Below, one piece after another: positions 1 to 7,832 of a DNA stretch of 12,012 nt. Under the pieces are notes generated by a model. It saw only the letters and a list, made by a program, of their open reading frames with translations. It was not told the DNA's origin and ran no database searches. Within the stretch, counting starts at the first letter, position 1. Each line of letters starts with the position of its first letter. Location of the stretch: NCBI GenBank assembly GCA_934700375.1, contig CAKUXT010000039.1, positions 1-12,012 on the forward strand, read 5' to 3'. This DNA comes from an uncultured Bacilli bacterium (GTDB taxonomy: Bacteria > Bacillota_I > Bacilli_A > RFN20 > CAG-288). The translations under genes were made by a program, and so were the position numbers.

Positions 1-1054
1 TATAGGTGTTTGTCATACGGGTTGTAGGGAGATAGCGATAGCTTTCTCTTCTGCAGCTTCCGGTCGGCTTCATGCCGCCGTTGATTCTTCTTCCGTTGTA
101 GCGGTCTACCATATAGGAGACAAGGACACCATCCTTGATGAGAACGTTCTTGGTAGGAGCGATGCCTTCATCATCGACAGATTCGCTTCCCCATCCGTTT
201 TCGATCGTGCCGTCATCGATAGCAGTGACGACATCGGATGCGACTTTCTTTCCGAGCTTATCGGCAAAAGGAGAGGTTCCTCTTGCGATGGCACATCCTT
301 CAAGAGGATGGCCGCAGGCTTCATGGAAAAGAACACCGCCGAAGTAATTGCCTAAGACAACAGGCATTTCGCCGCTAGGTCCTTCCGGAGCGGAAAGGAG
401 TTCAAGTGCAGTCTCGGCTGTCTCTTTGCAGACAGCTTTGAAATCTGTTTCCTCTAAGAATTCAAGACCTTTGCTGACGCCCGGTCCGACAAAGCCCTGC
501 TGGAACTGTGTTCCATCGGTTGCAAAGGCAGCGCAGGCAAGACGGGTACGGGTTCTTTCATCGGATGTATAGATTCCATCGGAATTGTAGATTTCGACAT
601 GTTCGTCCTCTTCCATCAGTCTGGTGAGGACATCCTGAATCTTGTCAGAGACTGCATAGGCGACTTTCTCGCCTTCCTCAAGATAGGAAAGCTTCTTTTC
701 GGTATCCCAGGAAGCATGAGGAATCTTGATAGGATTCATCTGAACAAACTTCTTCTCTTTCAAAGAGGTGACAGTGAGAACTCTTTCTCCCTCAAAGCCT
801 AAGGCAAGAGAGGAGGCAAGTTCAAGAAGTGCCTTCTTGGAAAGGTCAGAAGTATAACCATAGACGACCTTGACGCCTTTGATAAGACGGATACCGATAC
901 CAGAAGTTCTGCCTCCTGTTACAGAGTAGACCTTCTTGTATCTTCTCGTATAAGAATGAGACTGATTGTCCTGATAGTAGATTTCAGCATAATCAGCACC
1001 GGTTGCTAATCCGGCATTCAATATTTCAATAGCAAGTGCGCGTGATAATTTCAT
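1..1054 (-). CDS. tldD: TldD-family zinc metalloprotease, C-terminus beyond the window
   Basis: Reading leftward from an ATG at 1054-1052, the frame stays open for 351 codons to the window edge, so roughly the last 100 residues of a family usually about 450-480 long are missing. The zinc site HEACGH (HExxxH) is at residues 244-249 (bases 308-325), preceded by LGNYFGGVLF. Near the edge GGMKPTGSCRRES and LPTTRMTNTY match the conserved TldD C-terminal domain. The third zinc ligand, a distal Cys, would lie off the window. In known systems TldD pairs with TldE/PmbA to degrade unfolded or leader peptides and to mature modified peptides such as microcin B17; no partner is visible here. A GGAGG site (1065-1069) lies 10 bases before the start. 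The start overlaps the permease stop by one base (TAATG), so it is the last visible gene of the lysS operon. Family assignment is firm; the substrate is unknown. Confidence 0.93.
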   Translation of the reverse strand, partial: MKLSRALAIEILNAGLATGADYAEIYYQDNQSHSYTRRYKKVYSVTGGRTSGIGIRLIKGVKVVYGYTSDLSKKALLELASSLALGFEGERVLTVTSLKEKKFVQMNPIKIPHASWDTEKKLSYLEEGEKVAYAVSDKIQDVLTRLMEEDEHVEIYNSDGIYTSDERTRTRLACAAFATDGTQFQQGFVGPGVSKGLEFLEETDFKAVCKETAETALELLSAPEGPSGEMPVVLGNYFGGVLFHEACGHPLEGCAIARGTSPFADKLGKKVASDVVTAIDDGTIENGWGSESVDDEGIAPTKNVLIKDGVLVSYMVDRYNGRRINGGMKPTGSCRRESYRYLPTTRMTNTY

Positions 1055-2097
1055 TATTGATCGACCTCCTTTGTTTCCTGAGCGTCCTGAACTTTCTTTT
1101 TCTTCTTCAGACTGATCTTTCTGGAGAAGTTCATATAGTTCTTAGAAGAGAACACACAGCATAATACAGCAAAGACAGTGATGAAGAGCAGTATGACTAA
1201 GCTCATGACTGTCGGATTGACACGATGTCCGAAGAAGTTCAGATTGAGCGAGAACTGATTCTCCAGGTTTTCAACAAACTTCTGACCGGCTTCTGATGCT
1301 AATTCAGGAGCCTTTTTGAGCTGAGCGAGCGGATTTCTCATGAAGTAATTGCGGAAGAGACCTGTAGAATAGGTTCCAGGGAAGAACATCGTGACATATT
1401 CAATATAGACAGGTCCTGTGCCGGTAGGAAGGAAAGCGCCGATGAGGAACCCTACAGCAGCAGATACAATAGCAACGATCGGAGACATGACAGATTCTGT
1501 TGTGATGAAGGAGCAGATGAAGAACATCAACAAGGAAGCAGAGACGGAAGAGTAGAGAATGACACCGATGATAGCAAAGAAATCCAATAGGGTTATCATA
1601 TATGCCCCATAACAGGCCAGATAAATAAGACAAATGAAGTAGACGATAAGGTTCGTGACAAAGGTGACAATGAGATTGAATAGGAAGTAGGAAGAGACGA
1701 TTGTCGTAGGAAGAATCGGTGAGGAGATGAAGTCTTTTGCGATCTCCCTTTCCTTGTCTCTGACTAAGACGACATTCGCATTGAGCGAGACTGTAATACA
1801 GCTGACTGATAGGACACCCGATATCATCCAAGTGTCTGCAATGCCGTATACGCCGTGAAGGAAGAGTTCACCCGCCTCAGTAGCAGTATCATAGATGATG
1901 CCATTTGCGATCAAAGTCTGTTTGATTTGAGCAATTTCCATCGGGCGAAGGAAGACGATATAAACCGCCAAAACGGTGAGCGGAACCATTAAAGTAAAGA
2001 TGACAGATGGTACATTTTTCAAAAAGACAAGGAGATGTCTTTTTGTCAAAGACCAGAAAGCTTTCGGTTGGTTCGGTACATAATTTCGTTTATTCAT
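1054..2097 (-). CDS. ABC-2 type transporter permease subunit
   Basis: This is a 347-residue integral membrane protein with about six hydrophobic segments, near residues 31-50, 90-110, 133-160, 168-195, 205-223 and 297-316. A conserved-looking cytosolic stretch VRDKEREIAKDF (112-123) sits between segments 2 and 3, as in ABC-2 permeases (VxRExE...DxxxSP pattern). The tail is strongly basic (KKKKKK near 330-335) and then acidic. I chose the ATG at 2097 over a start 12 codons upstream because GGAGG (2104-2108) lies 6 bases before it and the earlier start would lie inside the ATPase gene. It starts one base after the ATPase stop (TGATATG), so the two are surely a pair: a half-transporter that dimerises with the adjacent ATPase to export a drug, lipid, polysaccharide or peptide. 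The cargo cannot be read from sequence. Confidence 0.9.
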   Translation of the reverse strand: MNKRNYVPNQPKAFWSLTKRHLLVFLKNVPSVIFTLMVPLTVLAVYIVFLRPMEIAQIKQTLIANGIIYDTATEAGELFLHGVYGIADTWMISGVLSVSCITVSLNANVVLVRDKEREIAKDFISSPILPTTIVSSYFLFNLIVTFVTNLIVYFICLIYLACYGAYMITLLDFFAIIGVILYSSVSASLLMFFICSFITTESVMSPIVAIVSAAVGFLIGAFLPTGTGPVYIEYVTMFFPGTYSTGLFRNYFMRNPLAQLKKAPELASEAGQKFVENLENQFSLNLNFFGHRVNPTVMSLVILLFITVFAVLCCVFSSKNYMNFSRKISLKKKKKVQDAQETKEVDQ

Positions 2098-2098
2098 A

Positions 2099-3088
2099 TC
2101 AAGCCTCCAAAATCTTTCTGACACCGGTGACATTCAAGAAAACGTCATCCATGCTGCCTTTTTCTACTTCAAAGTCATCGATTCTGTCTTTGTATTTTAT
2201 GATGAAATCGATGGCATCATCTTTTCCGTCGACTGTGATTCGATAGTAATGTCCATCGTGGTTATAGACATACTTCTTACCGGTTGAGAGAACAAAGTTC
2301 TCATATTCTTCCGTGTTCTTATGATAGAGAATGACATAATCGCCGGAATAGGTATTCTTCAGTTCAGTCGGAGTTCCTCTGGCGATGATCTTGCCTTTGT
2401 CCATGATGACGACATAGGTCGCTTTCTCAGCCTCTTCCATATAATGAGTAGTCAGGAAGACAGTCATTCCAGTCTTCTCTCTCAGGGTATTGACCAAGTC
2501 CCAGACAGAGAGTCTTGTCTGGGGATCGAGACCAGTTGTCGGCTCATCAAGAATGAGAAGCTTCGGATTATGAACCATAGCACGGGCGATATCCACTCTT
2601 CTTCTCTGACCGCCGGAGAGTTTTCCGACCTGTCTGTTCATGAAAGATTCAAGGCCTAACATATCGATAAGAACCTTCTCTCTTTCTTTCCATTCATCAC
2701 CTTTCAATCCATAGAATCCGGCACGGATAGCAAGATTCTCTCTCGGCGTGAGATTGGGATCCAGAACTGAGTTTTGGAAAACAATTCCAATTTTGTTTTT
2801 AATAAGATCAGGATGTTTGCTCAAATTGATGCCATCGACATAAATCTTTCCCGAATCCATTCCTAAAATACTTGTGATGATATTGATGGTCGTTGATTTT
2901 CCAGCGCCATTGAGTCCTAAAAAGGCAAACAGGGAGCCTGTTCTCACCGTAAAGGAGATATCATTGACCGCTGTAAAATTTTCATAGGTTTTCACAAGGT
3001 GATCGACAACAAGGATATCATCGGAATCGATTGTATCTTCTTTTTTCGGTTGAAAAAAGCTCAGCATCTTCGATAATTTATTAGCCAT
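2099..3088 (-). CDS. ABC transporter ATP-binding protein (ABC-2 exporter, DrrA/CcmA-like)
   Basis: This 329-residue nucleotide-binding subunit has all canonical motifs: Walker A GLNGAGKST (58-66), Q-loop Gln105, signature LSGGQ (157-161), Walker B LLILDEP (177-183), D-loop GLD and H-loop His215. The C-terminal extension ends in GSMDDVFLNVTG, a hallmark of the DrrA-type exporter ATPases that partner ABC-2 permeases. An extra N-terminal segment of about 22 residues precedes the domain. The start at 3088 has GAGG (3096-3099) 7 bases upstream and overlaps the hydrolase stop by one base (TAATG), which suggests translational coupling. It would hydrolyse ATP at the inner face of the membrane to drive the permease encoded next. 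Family is certain; substrate is unknown. Confidence 0.95.
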   Translation of the reverse strand: MANKLSKMLSFFQPKKEDTIDSDDILVVDHLVKTYENFTAVNDISFTVRTGSLFAFLGLNGAGKSTTINIITSILGMDSGKIYVDGINLSKHPDLIKNKIGIVFQNSVLDPNLTPRENLAIRAGFYGLKGDEWKEREKVLIDMLGLESFMNRQVGKLSGGQRRRVDIARAMVHNPKLLILDEPTTGLDPQTRLSVWDLVNTLREKTGMTVFLTTHYMEEAEKATYVVIMDKGKIIARGTPTELKNTYSGDYVILYHKNTEEYENFVLSTGKKYVYNHDGHYYRITVDGKDDAIDFIIKYKDRIDDFEVEKGSMDDVFLNVTGVRKILEA

Positions 3089-4317
3089 TATTTCACCTCA
3101 GAAAGAGACATTTCTGTTTCTTTCTTCACTTCTGTTTTTTGTTTGTTTGCATATTCGCTCTTGTCTTTTAAATAGGAAGGATAATTCTTGACCATTGTCA
3201 TGATCAAAGCCATAAATGCTTTTGTCATAAGTTTTCTGTCCTGCTTGTCGATGCCATTCGTATGTCTTAAGAAATCAAGAATAAACTTCTTCGGATTCTT
3301 TAAGATCGTACCGACTTCATCAACACCTGTCTTTTCCTCAGCTTCGAAGATAGACTGGACAAGCCTTTCTCTCACCTTGCTGTCCGGCATCGATTCTTTC
3401 AGCCAGATATTGACACAATCCGTAATGAACTTAGATTCAGGAGAGATGCGCTCCAGTTTGACAAAACCGAGATCATCCACATGCCAGTTATAGATATCAT
3501 GCTGCATGACATAATCTTTTTCAGGAGCTGATTTGACGACATATTCTGCCTTTTCATGACAGAGAAGCCTTCCGACGACATCTTCTCCGACAATGATATG
3601 CGTGATCTTGTCCTGAATCAGATCATGTCCCTCGGAATTGAAGACATTCTCATTCAGTCCAGGACCGTCATTGGAATAGATTCTGATAATTCGATCCATT
3701 TTGGTCTTCGGCAAAAGACAGGCAGAATAAACAGCAAGGTTTCCGCCTTTGGAATGGCCCATGATGCGGAATCTCTTATCTGGAAATTCGTTCATCATGT
3801 TCTTCAGAAACTTTCTTGCGTTGATCTGTCCTCTGACTGCCTCATAGCAGGCAAGATTGAAATCCTCTTTCCAGCCGAGAATCGAATTATCGGTTCCTCT
3901 GAAAACGACAGATGCAGTCCCATCCTCTATAAGAATATTCAGAGCACCGAACTGGGTGCTCTCTTTTTCCGAGAATTCAAAACTGAAATCTGTCACAAGA
4001 CAGTTTGCGTATCTTTTTCTTCTGAACATAGCCATGGCTAAGAAGATGGATCTCCTTAGCCAATCCGGGAAATGTTCAACGAGATAATTGAGATTGATCC
4101 AAGCGAAGAAATCCAAACAAAGTTCGGATAATTTCTTTGGCTTGAATGCTGAATTCTGTTTTTCGAACAGCTCAAACGGAATATAACTGAAAGCGGAGAA
4201 AACCGCGTTATCGAGCACGTTGAAATTCAGTTCGTTGAACTTTCTGTCTCCGTTCTCGTAGACGTAGTCGATGATATTTTTGAAATTCTTGTTTTCGAAA
4301 AGAACACTTTCAGCCAT
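3088..4317 (-). CDS. DUF2974 (Mbeg1-like) alpha/beta hydrolase
   Basis: This 409-residue protein has the features of the Mbeg1-like/DUF2974 family. The N-terminus contains FNVLDNAVFSAFSYIPFE (residues 32-49), matching the family's N-D-L-S-Y block. VVFRGTDNSILGWKEDF is at 137-153. The nucleophile elbow GHSKGGN is at 187-193 with Ser189 as the likely catalytic serine. NDGPGL is at 216-221. His273 in QHDIYNW is a likely triad histidine. The fold is that of a serine lipase/esterase, but no substrate is established for bacterial members. No signal peptide is evident, so it is probably cytosolic. It begins 10 bases after the lysS stop and overlaps the ABC ATPase start. Its Shine-Dalgarno is weak (a GA-rich stretch inside the lysS end), so it may rely on coupling to lysS translation. 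Family confidence is high; biochemical role is open. Confidence 0.9.
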   Translation of the reverse strand: MAESVLFENKNFKNIIDYVYENGDRKFNELNFNVLDNAVFSAFSYIPFELFEKQNSAFKPKKLSELCLDFFAWINLNYLVEHFPDWLRRSIFLAMAMFRRKRYANCLVTDFSFEFSEKESTQFGALNILIEDGTASVVFRGTDNSILGWKEDFNLACYEAVRGQINARKFLKNMMNEFPDKRFRIMGHSKGGNLAVYSACLLPKTKMDRIIRIYSNDGPGLNENVFNSEGHDLIQDKITHIIVGEDVVGRLLCHEKAEYVVKSAPEKDYVMQHDIYNWHVDDLGFVKLERISPESKFITDCVNIWLKESMPDSKVRERLVQSIFEAEEKTGVDEVGTILKNPKKFILDFLRHTNGIDKQDRKLMTKAFMALIMTMVKNYPSYLKDKSEYANKQKTEVKKETEMSLSEVK

Positions 4318-4327
4318 AAGCGATGAT

Positions 4328-5833
4328 TTACTTTCTCTTTAATGTCGGGAAGATAAGGACATCACGAATGGAATCAGTCTCGCAGAAGAGCATGCAAAGA
4401 CGGTCGATACCATATCCGATACCGCCAGCCGGAGGCATGCCGTATTCCAAAGCCTCGCAGAAATCATCATCGACCTCGCAGGCTTCATCGTTGCCCTTCT
4501 TCTTCTCTTCGACCTGCTCTTCGAAACGTGCTCTCTGATCGATAGGATCGTTGAGTTCGGTAAAGGCATTGCACATTTCATGAGTGGAGATATACATTTC
4601 AAATCTCTGTGTGAAGCGAGGATCACTAGGATCCTTCTTGGCAAGAGGAGAAATATCGACAGGATGCTGACAGACGAAAGTCGGCTGAACAAGATCAGCT
4701 TCACAGAACTTTTCAAAGAAAGCTTCCAAAACATGTCCCCAAAGGAAGTGCGGTTCGACTTCGACACCGAACTTGGCTGCGACTTCCTTGGCTTCTTCCA
4801 AAGTCTCGATATGATAGAAATCGACACCGGTCTTTTCCTTGACTGCTTCAGCCATATTGACCTTCTTGAAAGGCTTGGAGAGATCGATATCATATCCTAA
4901 CCAGTGGAACTGTTCCTTGCCGACGACTTCCTTGGCAAGATAATGGAAGAGATCTTCTGTCATCTGCATCATATCATCGAGGTTGCCGAAGGCCTGATAG
5001 GCTTCCATCGTAGTGAATTCAGGATTGTGAGTGGAGTCGATGCCTTCATTTCTGAACTGACGGCCGATCTCGTAGACTCTTTCCATACCGCCGACAAGAA
5101 GTCTCTTCAAAGCGAGCTCAGTGGCGATACGAAGATAGAAATCAGAATCGAGAGCATTGAAATGCGTGACAAACGGTCTTGCATTGGCACCGCCTAAGAT
5201 AGGGCTTAAGATCGGAGTCTCGACTTCGACATAGCCGAGGCTATCCATGAAGTTTCTGATGCCGCGGACGATCTTCGGTCTCATAAAAGCGATTCTCTTG
5301 GAATCTTCATTGACGATGAGATCGACATAACGATGTCTTCTTCTGTCTTCCGGATCGGTAAGTCCATGGAATTTATCAGGAAGAGGACGTAAGGCTTTGA
5401 CAAGGTGCGTATAGCTGGTGGCACGGACAGTGACTTCACCGGTCTTTGTCTTCATCATGACGCCTTTGACGCCGCAGATGTCGCCTAAATCGGCTAATTT
5501 GAAGAGCTTGTAGTTCTCTTCGCCGACGACATCCTGACGGATGTAGATCTGAATCTTTCCTGTCTTGTCCTGAAGGGTGAAGAAAGAGGCTTTTCCCATC
5601 TTTCTGAGAAGGACGATTCTGCCGGCGATGCTGACTTCTTTGTCCTCTTCGACCTGTTCAGGCTCTAACTTATCGTATTCCTGCTTTAAGGAAGCGGCAG
5701 CAGAATCGACCGGGAATTTCTGACCAAAAGGATCGATTCCCATTTCCTTGTACATGGCCAGTTTTTCTCTTCTTCTCTGTTCCTGGTCGTTGAGATCGTC
5801 TACTGCAGGGTTCTTTTTGATGTTGTTTTCCAT
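4328..5833 (-). CDS. lysS: Lysyl-tRNA synthetase, class II
   Basis: It attaches lysine to tRNA-Lys using ATP in the cytosol. The 501-residue length is typical. An N-terminal helical extension is followed by the OB-fold anticodon-binding domain (about 65-150, with VSIAGRIVLLRKMGKASFF) and the class II catalytic core. Motif 1 lies near 196-210 (GYVEVETPIL). Motif 2 includes YEIGRQFRNEGIDSTHNPEF (254-273). Motif 3 is GGIGYGIDRL (470-479). It starts at ATG 5833, with GAGG (5840-5843) 6 bases upstream. It is the first gene of the leftward operon and is followed after 10 bases by the DUF2974 hydrolase. The leader from the predicted start site is only about 35-40 bases, too short for a T-box. Confidence 0.98.
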   Translation of the reverse strand: MENNIKKNPAVDDLNDQEQRRREKLAMYKEMGIDPFGQKFPVDSAAASLKQEYDKLEPEQVEEDKEVSIAGRIVLLRKMGKASFFTLQDKTGKIQIYIRQDVVGEENYKLFKLADLGDICGVKGVMMKTKTGEVTVRATSYTHLVKALRPLPDKFHGLTDPEDRRRHRYVDLIVNEDSKRIAFMRPKIVRGIRNFMDSLGYVEVETPILSPILGGANARPFVTHFNALDSDFYLRIATELALKRLLVGGMERVYEIGRQFRNEGIDSTHNPEFTTMEAYQAFGNLDDMMQMTEDLFHYLAKEVVGKEQFHWLGYDIDLSKPFKKVNMAEAVKEKTGVDFYHIETLEEAKEVAAKFGVEVEPHFLWGHVLEAFFEKFCEADLVQPTFVCQHPVDISPLAKKDPSDPRFTQRFEMYISTHEMCNAFTELNDPIDQRARFEEQVEEKKKGNDEACEVDDDFCEALEYGMPPAGGIGYGIDRLCMLFCETDSIRDVLIFPTLKRK

Positions 5834-5871
5834 AAATTACCTCACTTAAAAAGCAAACTAAAATGCAACAT

Positions 5872-5906
5872 ATTATATTATATATAATAAGTAAATACAT
5901 AGTTAA
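5872..5906 (-). promoter_or_regulatory. Predicted sigma-A promoter of the lysS operon
   Basis: On the minus strand a TTAACT (5906-5901) is separated by 18 bases from TATAAT (5882-5877). A second TATAAT overlaps it at 5877-5872. The surrounding AT-rich run fits a housekeeping promoter. Transcription would begin near 5865-5870, leaving a short leader with the GAGG site. The 129-base gap to the CDF gene holds no convincing terminator, only a perfect CCTATATAGG palindrome (5941-5950), so some read-through from the CDF gene is possible. Confidence 0.6.
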
Positions 5907-5962
5907 TTTGTAAACTAGCCCGGTTTTCAGAAAATATTTACCTATATAGGCCAAACAAATGG

Positions 5963-7216
5963 CTATCGATCGATATTCTCCGCTTTTGTTCCGGAGAGGA
6001 AATCGGTCAGCTGTGAATCAAAATGAATGACAAGTTTGACATTCTTTCCGTATTTCTGATCAACGGAAGAATAGATTGCCTGTTCTACTTCTTTTTTGCC
6101 CTTTTCAGTAAAGAGGCTGCTTGGAATAACCAGATCAAAAATGAGATTCACATTCTCTCTTCCCGAAACGATTCTGAAATCATGCATATGGATAGAGTCA
6201 TCAAAGGCATGAATCGCCTCTTCGACAGCATCCTTGTACTTTGTCGTATCTGGATCATCAATCAGGACAGGATCCATATGGACAGTGAGGTTGACAGAGA
6301 GTTTCTCCCATGCCTCATTTTCAATAGAATCACAAAGTTCATGAGAATCCATAACATTGCGTTTTGCATCGACTTCTACATGAATTACACCAAAAACAAC
6401 TTTTCCATATGTATGTAAAGATAAGTCATGAACGCCAAGAACATCCTTGTGGCTCATAACAAGAGAGACAAGCGCTTCGATCAGCTTCTGATCCGGCTTT
6501 TCTCCTAAGAGAGTATTGATAGCTTCCTTCATGATTCCGATACCGGAAAGGATGACAAGAACACCGACAACACAGGTAAAGAAGCAATCGACATCATATC
6601 CCGTGAACCAGGTGATGATAAGACCGACAATGACCAATGTAGTAGAGATGCAGTCGTTGACTGCATCTTTTCCTAATGCTTTCAATTGCATGGAGGAAAT
6701 CCATTTGCCAAAGGAGAAATACACATAGGCCTGAAGAAGCTTGAATCCGATGGCAAGACAAAGAAGAGAGAGTGAAACGATGTACATCACATAGGAAAGC
6801 TCTTTGGTCTGTGGCTTTCCAGTCGATTGAATCGACTGGACAAAGGAGATGAAATCACCGATGGACTGATAGAGCATAATGGCACCAAGTGCGATGATGA
6901 CACAGGATATCATCAAGGAGATGATGTATTCCATTCTCTGATGTCCGTATGGGTGTTCTTTGTCAGCGGGTTTTGCACTGACTTTGACGCCATAGATGCT
7001 AAGCAAATTGTTTCCAAAATCGCTGAGGTTGTTGATAGAGTCTGAAACGATGGAATATAAGCCGAGGATAAAGCCCAAGACAATTTTAGCGACAAAGATG
7101 ATGAAGTTGGTGATAAGGCCGATCAAAGAAGCCAGAAAGCCAGTCCTTTCTCTGACTTTGATGTCTTCTCTGTCCTGATAATTTCTGACAAATAATTTCA
7201 ATAAAAATTTTGACAT
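5963..7216 (-). CDS. Cation diffusion facilitator metal exporter, predicted Mn type
   Basis: This 417-residue CDF transporter moves divalent metal out of the cytosol in exchange for protons. About six membrane segments span residues 28-235. DFGNNLLSIYGVKVS and PADKEHPYGHQRMEY (83-97) are typical CDF landmarks. Aligning DFGNN with DIGAS of E. coli YiiP puts the transport site at Asn62, Asp66 (segment 2) and Asp184, Asp188 (segment 5). This Asn-Asp-Asp-Asp set is known from streptococcal MntE and predicts Mn2+, whereas zinc exporters use His/Asp. The protein is longer than the usual ~300 residues because the cytosolic C-terminal domain appears duplicated (about 255-320 and 330-405). I chose ATG 7216, which has GAAGG (7225-7229) 8 bases upstream, over an in-frame TTG at 7231. 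The gene is divergent from the NUDIX gene across a large inverted repeat. Confidence 0.9.
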   Translation of the reverse strand: MSKFLLKLFVRNYQDREDIKVRERTGFLASLIGLITNFIIFVAKIVLGFILGLYSIVSDSINNLSDFGNNLLSIYGVKVSAKPADKEHPYGHQRMEYIISLMISCVIIALGAIMLYQSIGDFISFVQSIQSTGKPQTKELSYVMYIVSLSLLCLAIGFKLLQAYVYFSFGKWISSMQLKALGKDAVNDCISTTLVIVGLIITWFTGYDVDCFFTCVVGVLVILSGIGIMKEAINTLLGEKPDQKLIEALVSLVMSHKDVLGVHDLSLHTYGKVVFGVIHVEVDAKRNVMDSHELCDSIENEAWEKLSVNLTVHMDPVLIDDPDTTKYKDAVEEAIHAFDDSIHMHDFRIVSGRENVNLIFDLVIPSSLFTEKGKKEVEQAIYSSVDQKYGKNVKLVIHFDSQLTDFLSGTKAENIDR

Positions 7217-7240
7217 AATGTATACCTTCAACAGACTTCT

Positions 7241-7269
7241 ATTATATATGTTTTGAAAGGAAAGAGAAA
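7241..7269 (-). promoter_or_regulatory. Predicted promoter of the CDF exporter gene
   Basis: On the minus strand TATAAT lies at 7246-7241, 24 bases before the ATG and upstream of the GAAGG ribosome site. No good -35 hexamer is present. The expected position (7269-7264) reads GTTTCT and falls inside the left arm of the 16-bp inverted repeat, so a protein bound there would block or replace -35 recognition. Confidence 0.5.
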
Positions 7270-7305
7270 CGTTTTGAAAATCATCGCTTGTTTCTCTTTC
7301 CTTTC
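7255..7305. repeat. Perfect 16-bp inverted repeat between divergent promoters
   Basis: The left arm GAAAGGAAAGAGAAAC (7255-7270) is the exact reverse complement of the right arm (7290-7305), with a 19-base spacer. Read outward, each arm ends 8 bases (CDF side) or 3 bases (NUDIX side) before a TATAAT. The arms therefore cover the -35 and spacer zones of both promoters. An octamer TTTTGAAA also recurs at 7251 and 7272, 21 bases apart. This fits two inverted operator copies serving the divergent genes; a cruciform or RNA hairpin is the alternative. Confidence 0.85.
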
Positions 7306-7314
7306 CGCTATAAT
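7286..7314 (+). promoter_or_regulatory. Predicted promoter of the NUDIX gene
   Basis: TATAAT at 7309-7314 is preceded at 17 bases by a poor -35 (GCTTGT, 7286-7291). A TTGTTT overlaps it at 7288-7293 with 15-base spacing. Transcription would start near 7321, giving a leader of about 20 bases with GGAG (7330-7333). The right arm of the inverted repeat (7290-7305) occupies most of the -35/-10 interval. Confidence 0.55.
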
Positions 7315-7340
7315 CTATTCATTGTCTATGGAGAAGTACT

Positions 7341-7769
7341 ATGGAAAAGAAAGATCGTCAATATACAAAATGCATCCTTGCCAACATGTGCATGGTAGAA
7401 GATAAGAACGGAAATGTCTTGGTTCAGGAAAGGACAAAGAAAGACTGGCCTGGTCTTACTTTTCCTGGCGGACATGTAGAAAAAGGAGAGACACTGGATG
7501 AGGCGATGAAAAGAGAAATCAAAGAAGAGACCGGTCTCACTTTGAAATCTCTTGTCTTCTGCGGCATCATCGAATGGCCGTGGGAAGAAGATAGCCGCTA
7601 TCTCGGTCTTCTTTATAAATCAAATGATTTCGAAGGAAAAGTCATCTCATCCGATGAAGGAAAGGTTTATTGGATGAAGAAAAGCGAACTTTTCACTCAT
7701 CAGACCAGTGAAGACTTGGACAAGATGTTTGAAATCATCGAGAGCAGAAACTATCCAGAAGAAAAATAA
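7341..7769 (+). CDS. NUDIX hydrolase, MutT / 8-oxo-dGTP diphosphatase-like
   Basis: This 142-residue protein has a full NUDIX box, GX5EX7REUXEEXGU, at residues 44-66, with Gly44, Glu50, Arg58, Glu59, Glu62, Glu63, Gly65 and Leu66 in place. The box glutamates bind Mg2+ or Mn2+ to cleave a nucleoside diphosphate linked to another group. PGLTFPGGHVEKGET and the tail VYWMKKSELF resemble Firmicutes proteins annotated as 8-oxo-dGTP diphosphatases, which remove oxidised dGTP from the nucleotide pool. Family membership is certain, but the substrate is an inference. Start ATG 7341 follows GGAG (7330-7333) by 7 bases. It is transcribed away from the CDF exporter and may share control through the inverted repeat. 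No clear terminator follows. Confidence 0.93.
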   Translation: MEKKDRQYTKCILANMCMVEDKNGNVLVQERTKKDWPGLTFPGGHVEKGETLDEAMKREIKEETGLTLKSLVFCGIIEWPWEEDSRYLGLLYKSNDFEGKVISSDEGKVYWMKKSELFTHQTSEDLDKMFEIIESRNYPEEK

Positions 7770-7832
7770 CAGGTCAGAAAGAAAAAGACAGAACGTAGCG
7801 TTTGTAAACACCGGTTTCCTACACTCTTTTTC

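Noticed and set aside
3556..4041. 161-codon plus-strand open frame opposite the DUF2974 gene
   Set aside because: It is antisense to a clearly conserved coding frame, has no ribosome site and resembles no known protein.
4339..4893. 184-codon minus-strand open frame inside lysS in another frame
   Set aside because: It lies within conserved lysS sequence, and its Ser/Arg-rich composition is typical of an out-of-frame reading.
5941..5950. CCTATATAGG palindrome between the CDF gene and lysS as a terminator
   Set aside because: It has no loop and no T-run; a 10-base AT-rich palindrome is not strong evidence of function.
5834..5962. T-box or other riboswitch in front of lysS
   Set aside because: The predicted leader is under 45 bases and there is no T-box sequence, antiterminator or terminator hairpin.
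7217..7231. Upstream TTG start for the CDF gene
   Set aside because: It would overlap the GAAGG ribosome site that is well spaced for the ATG at 7216.
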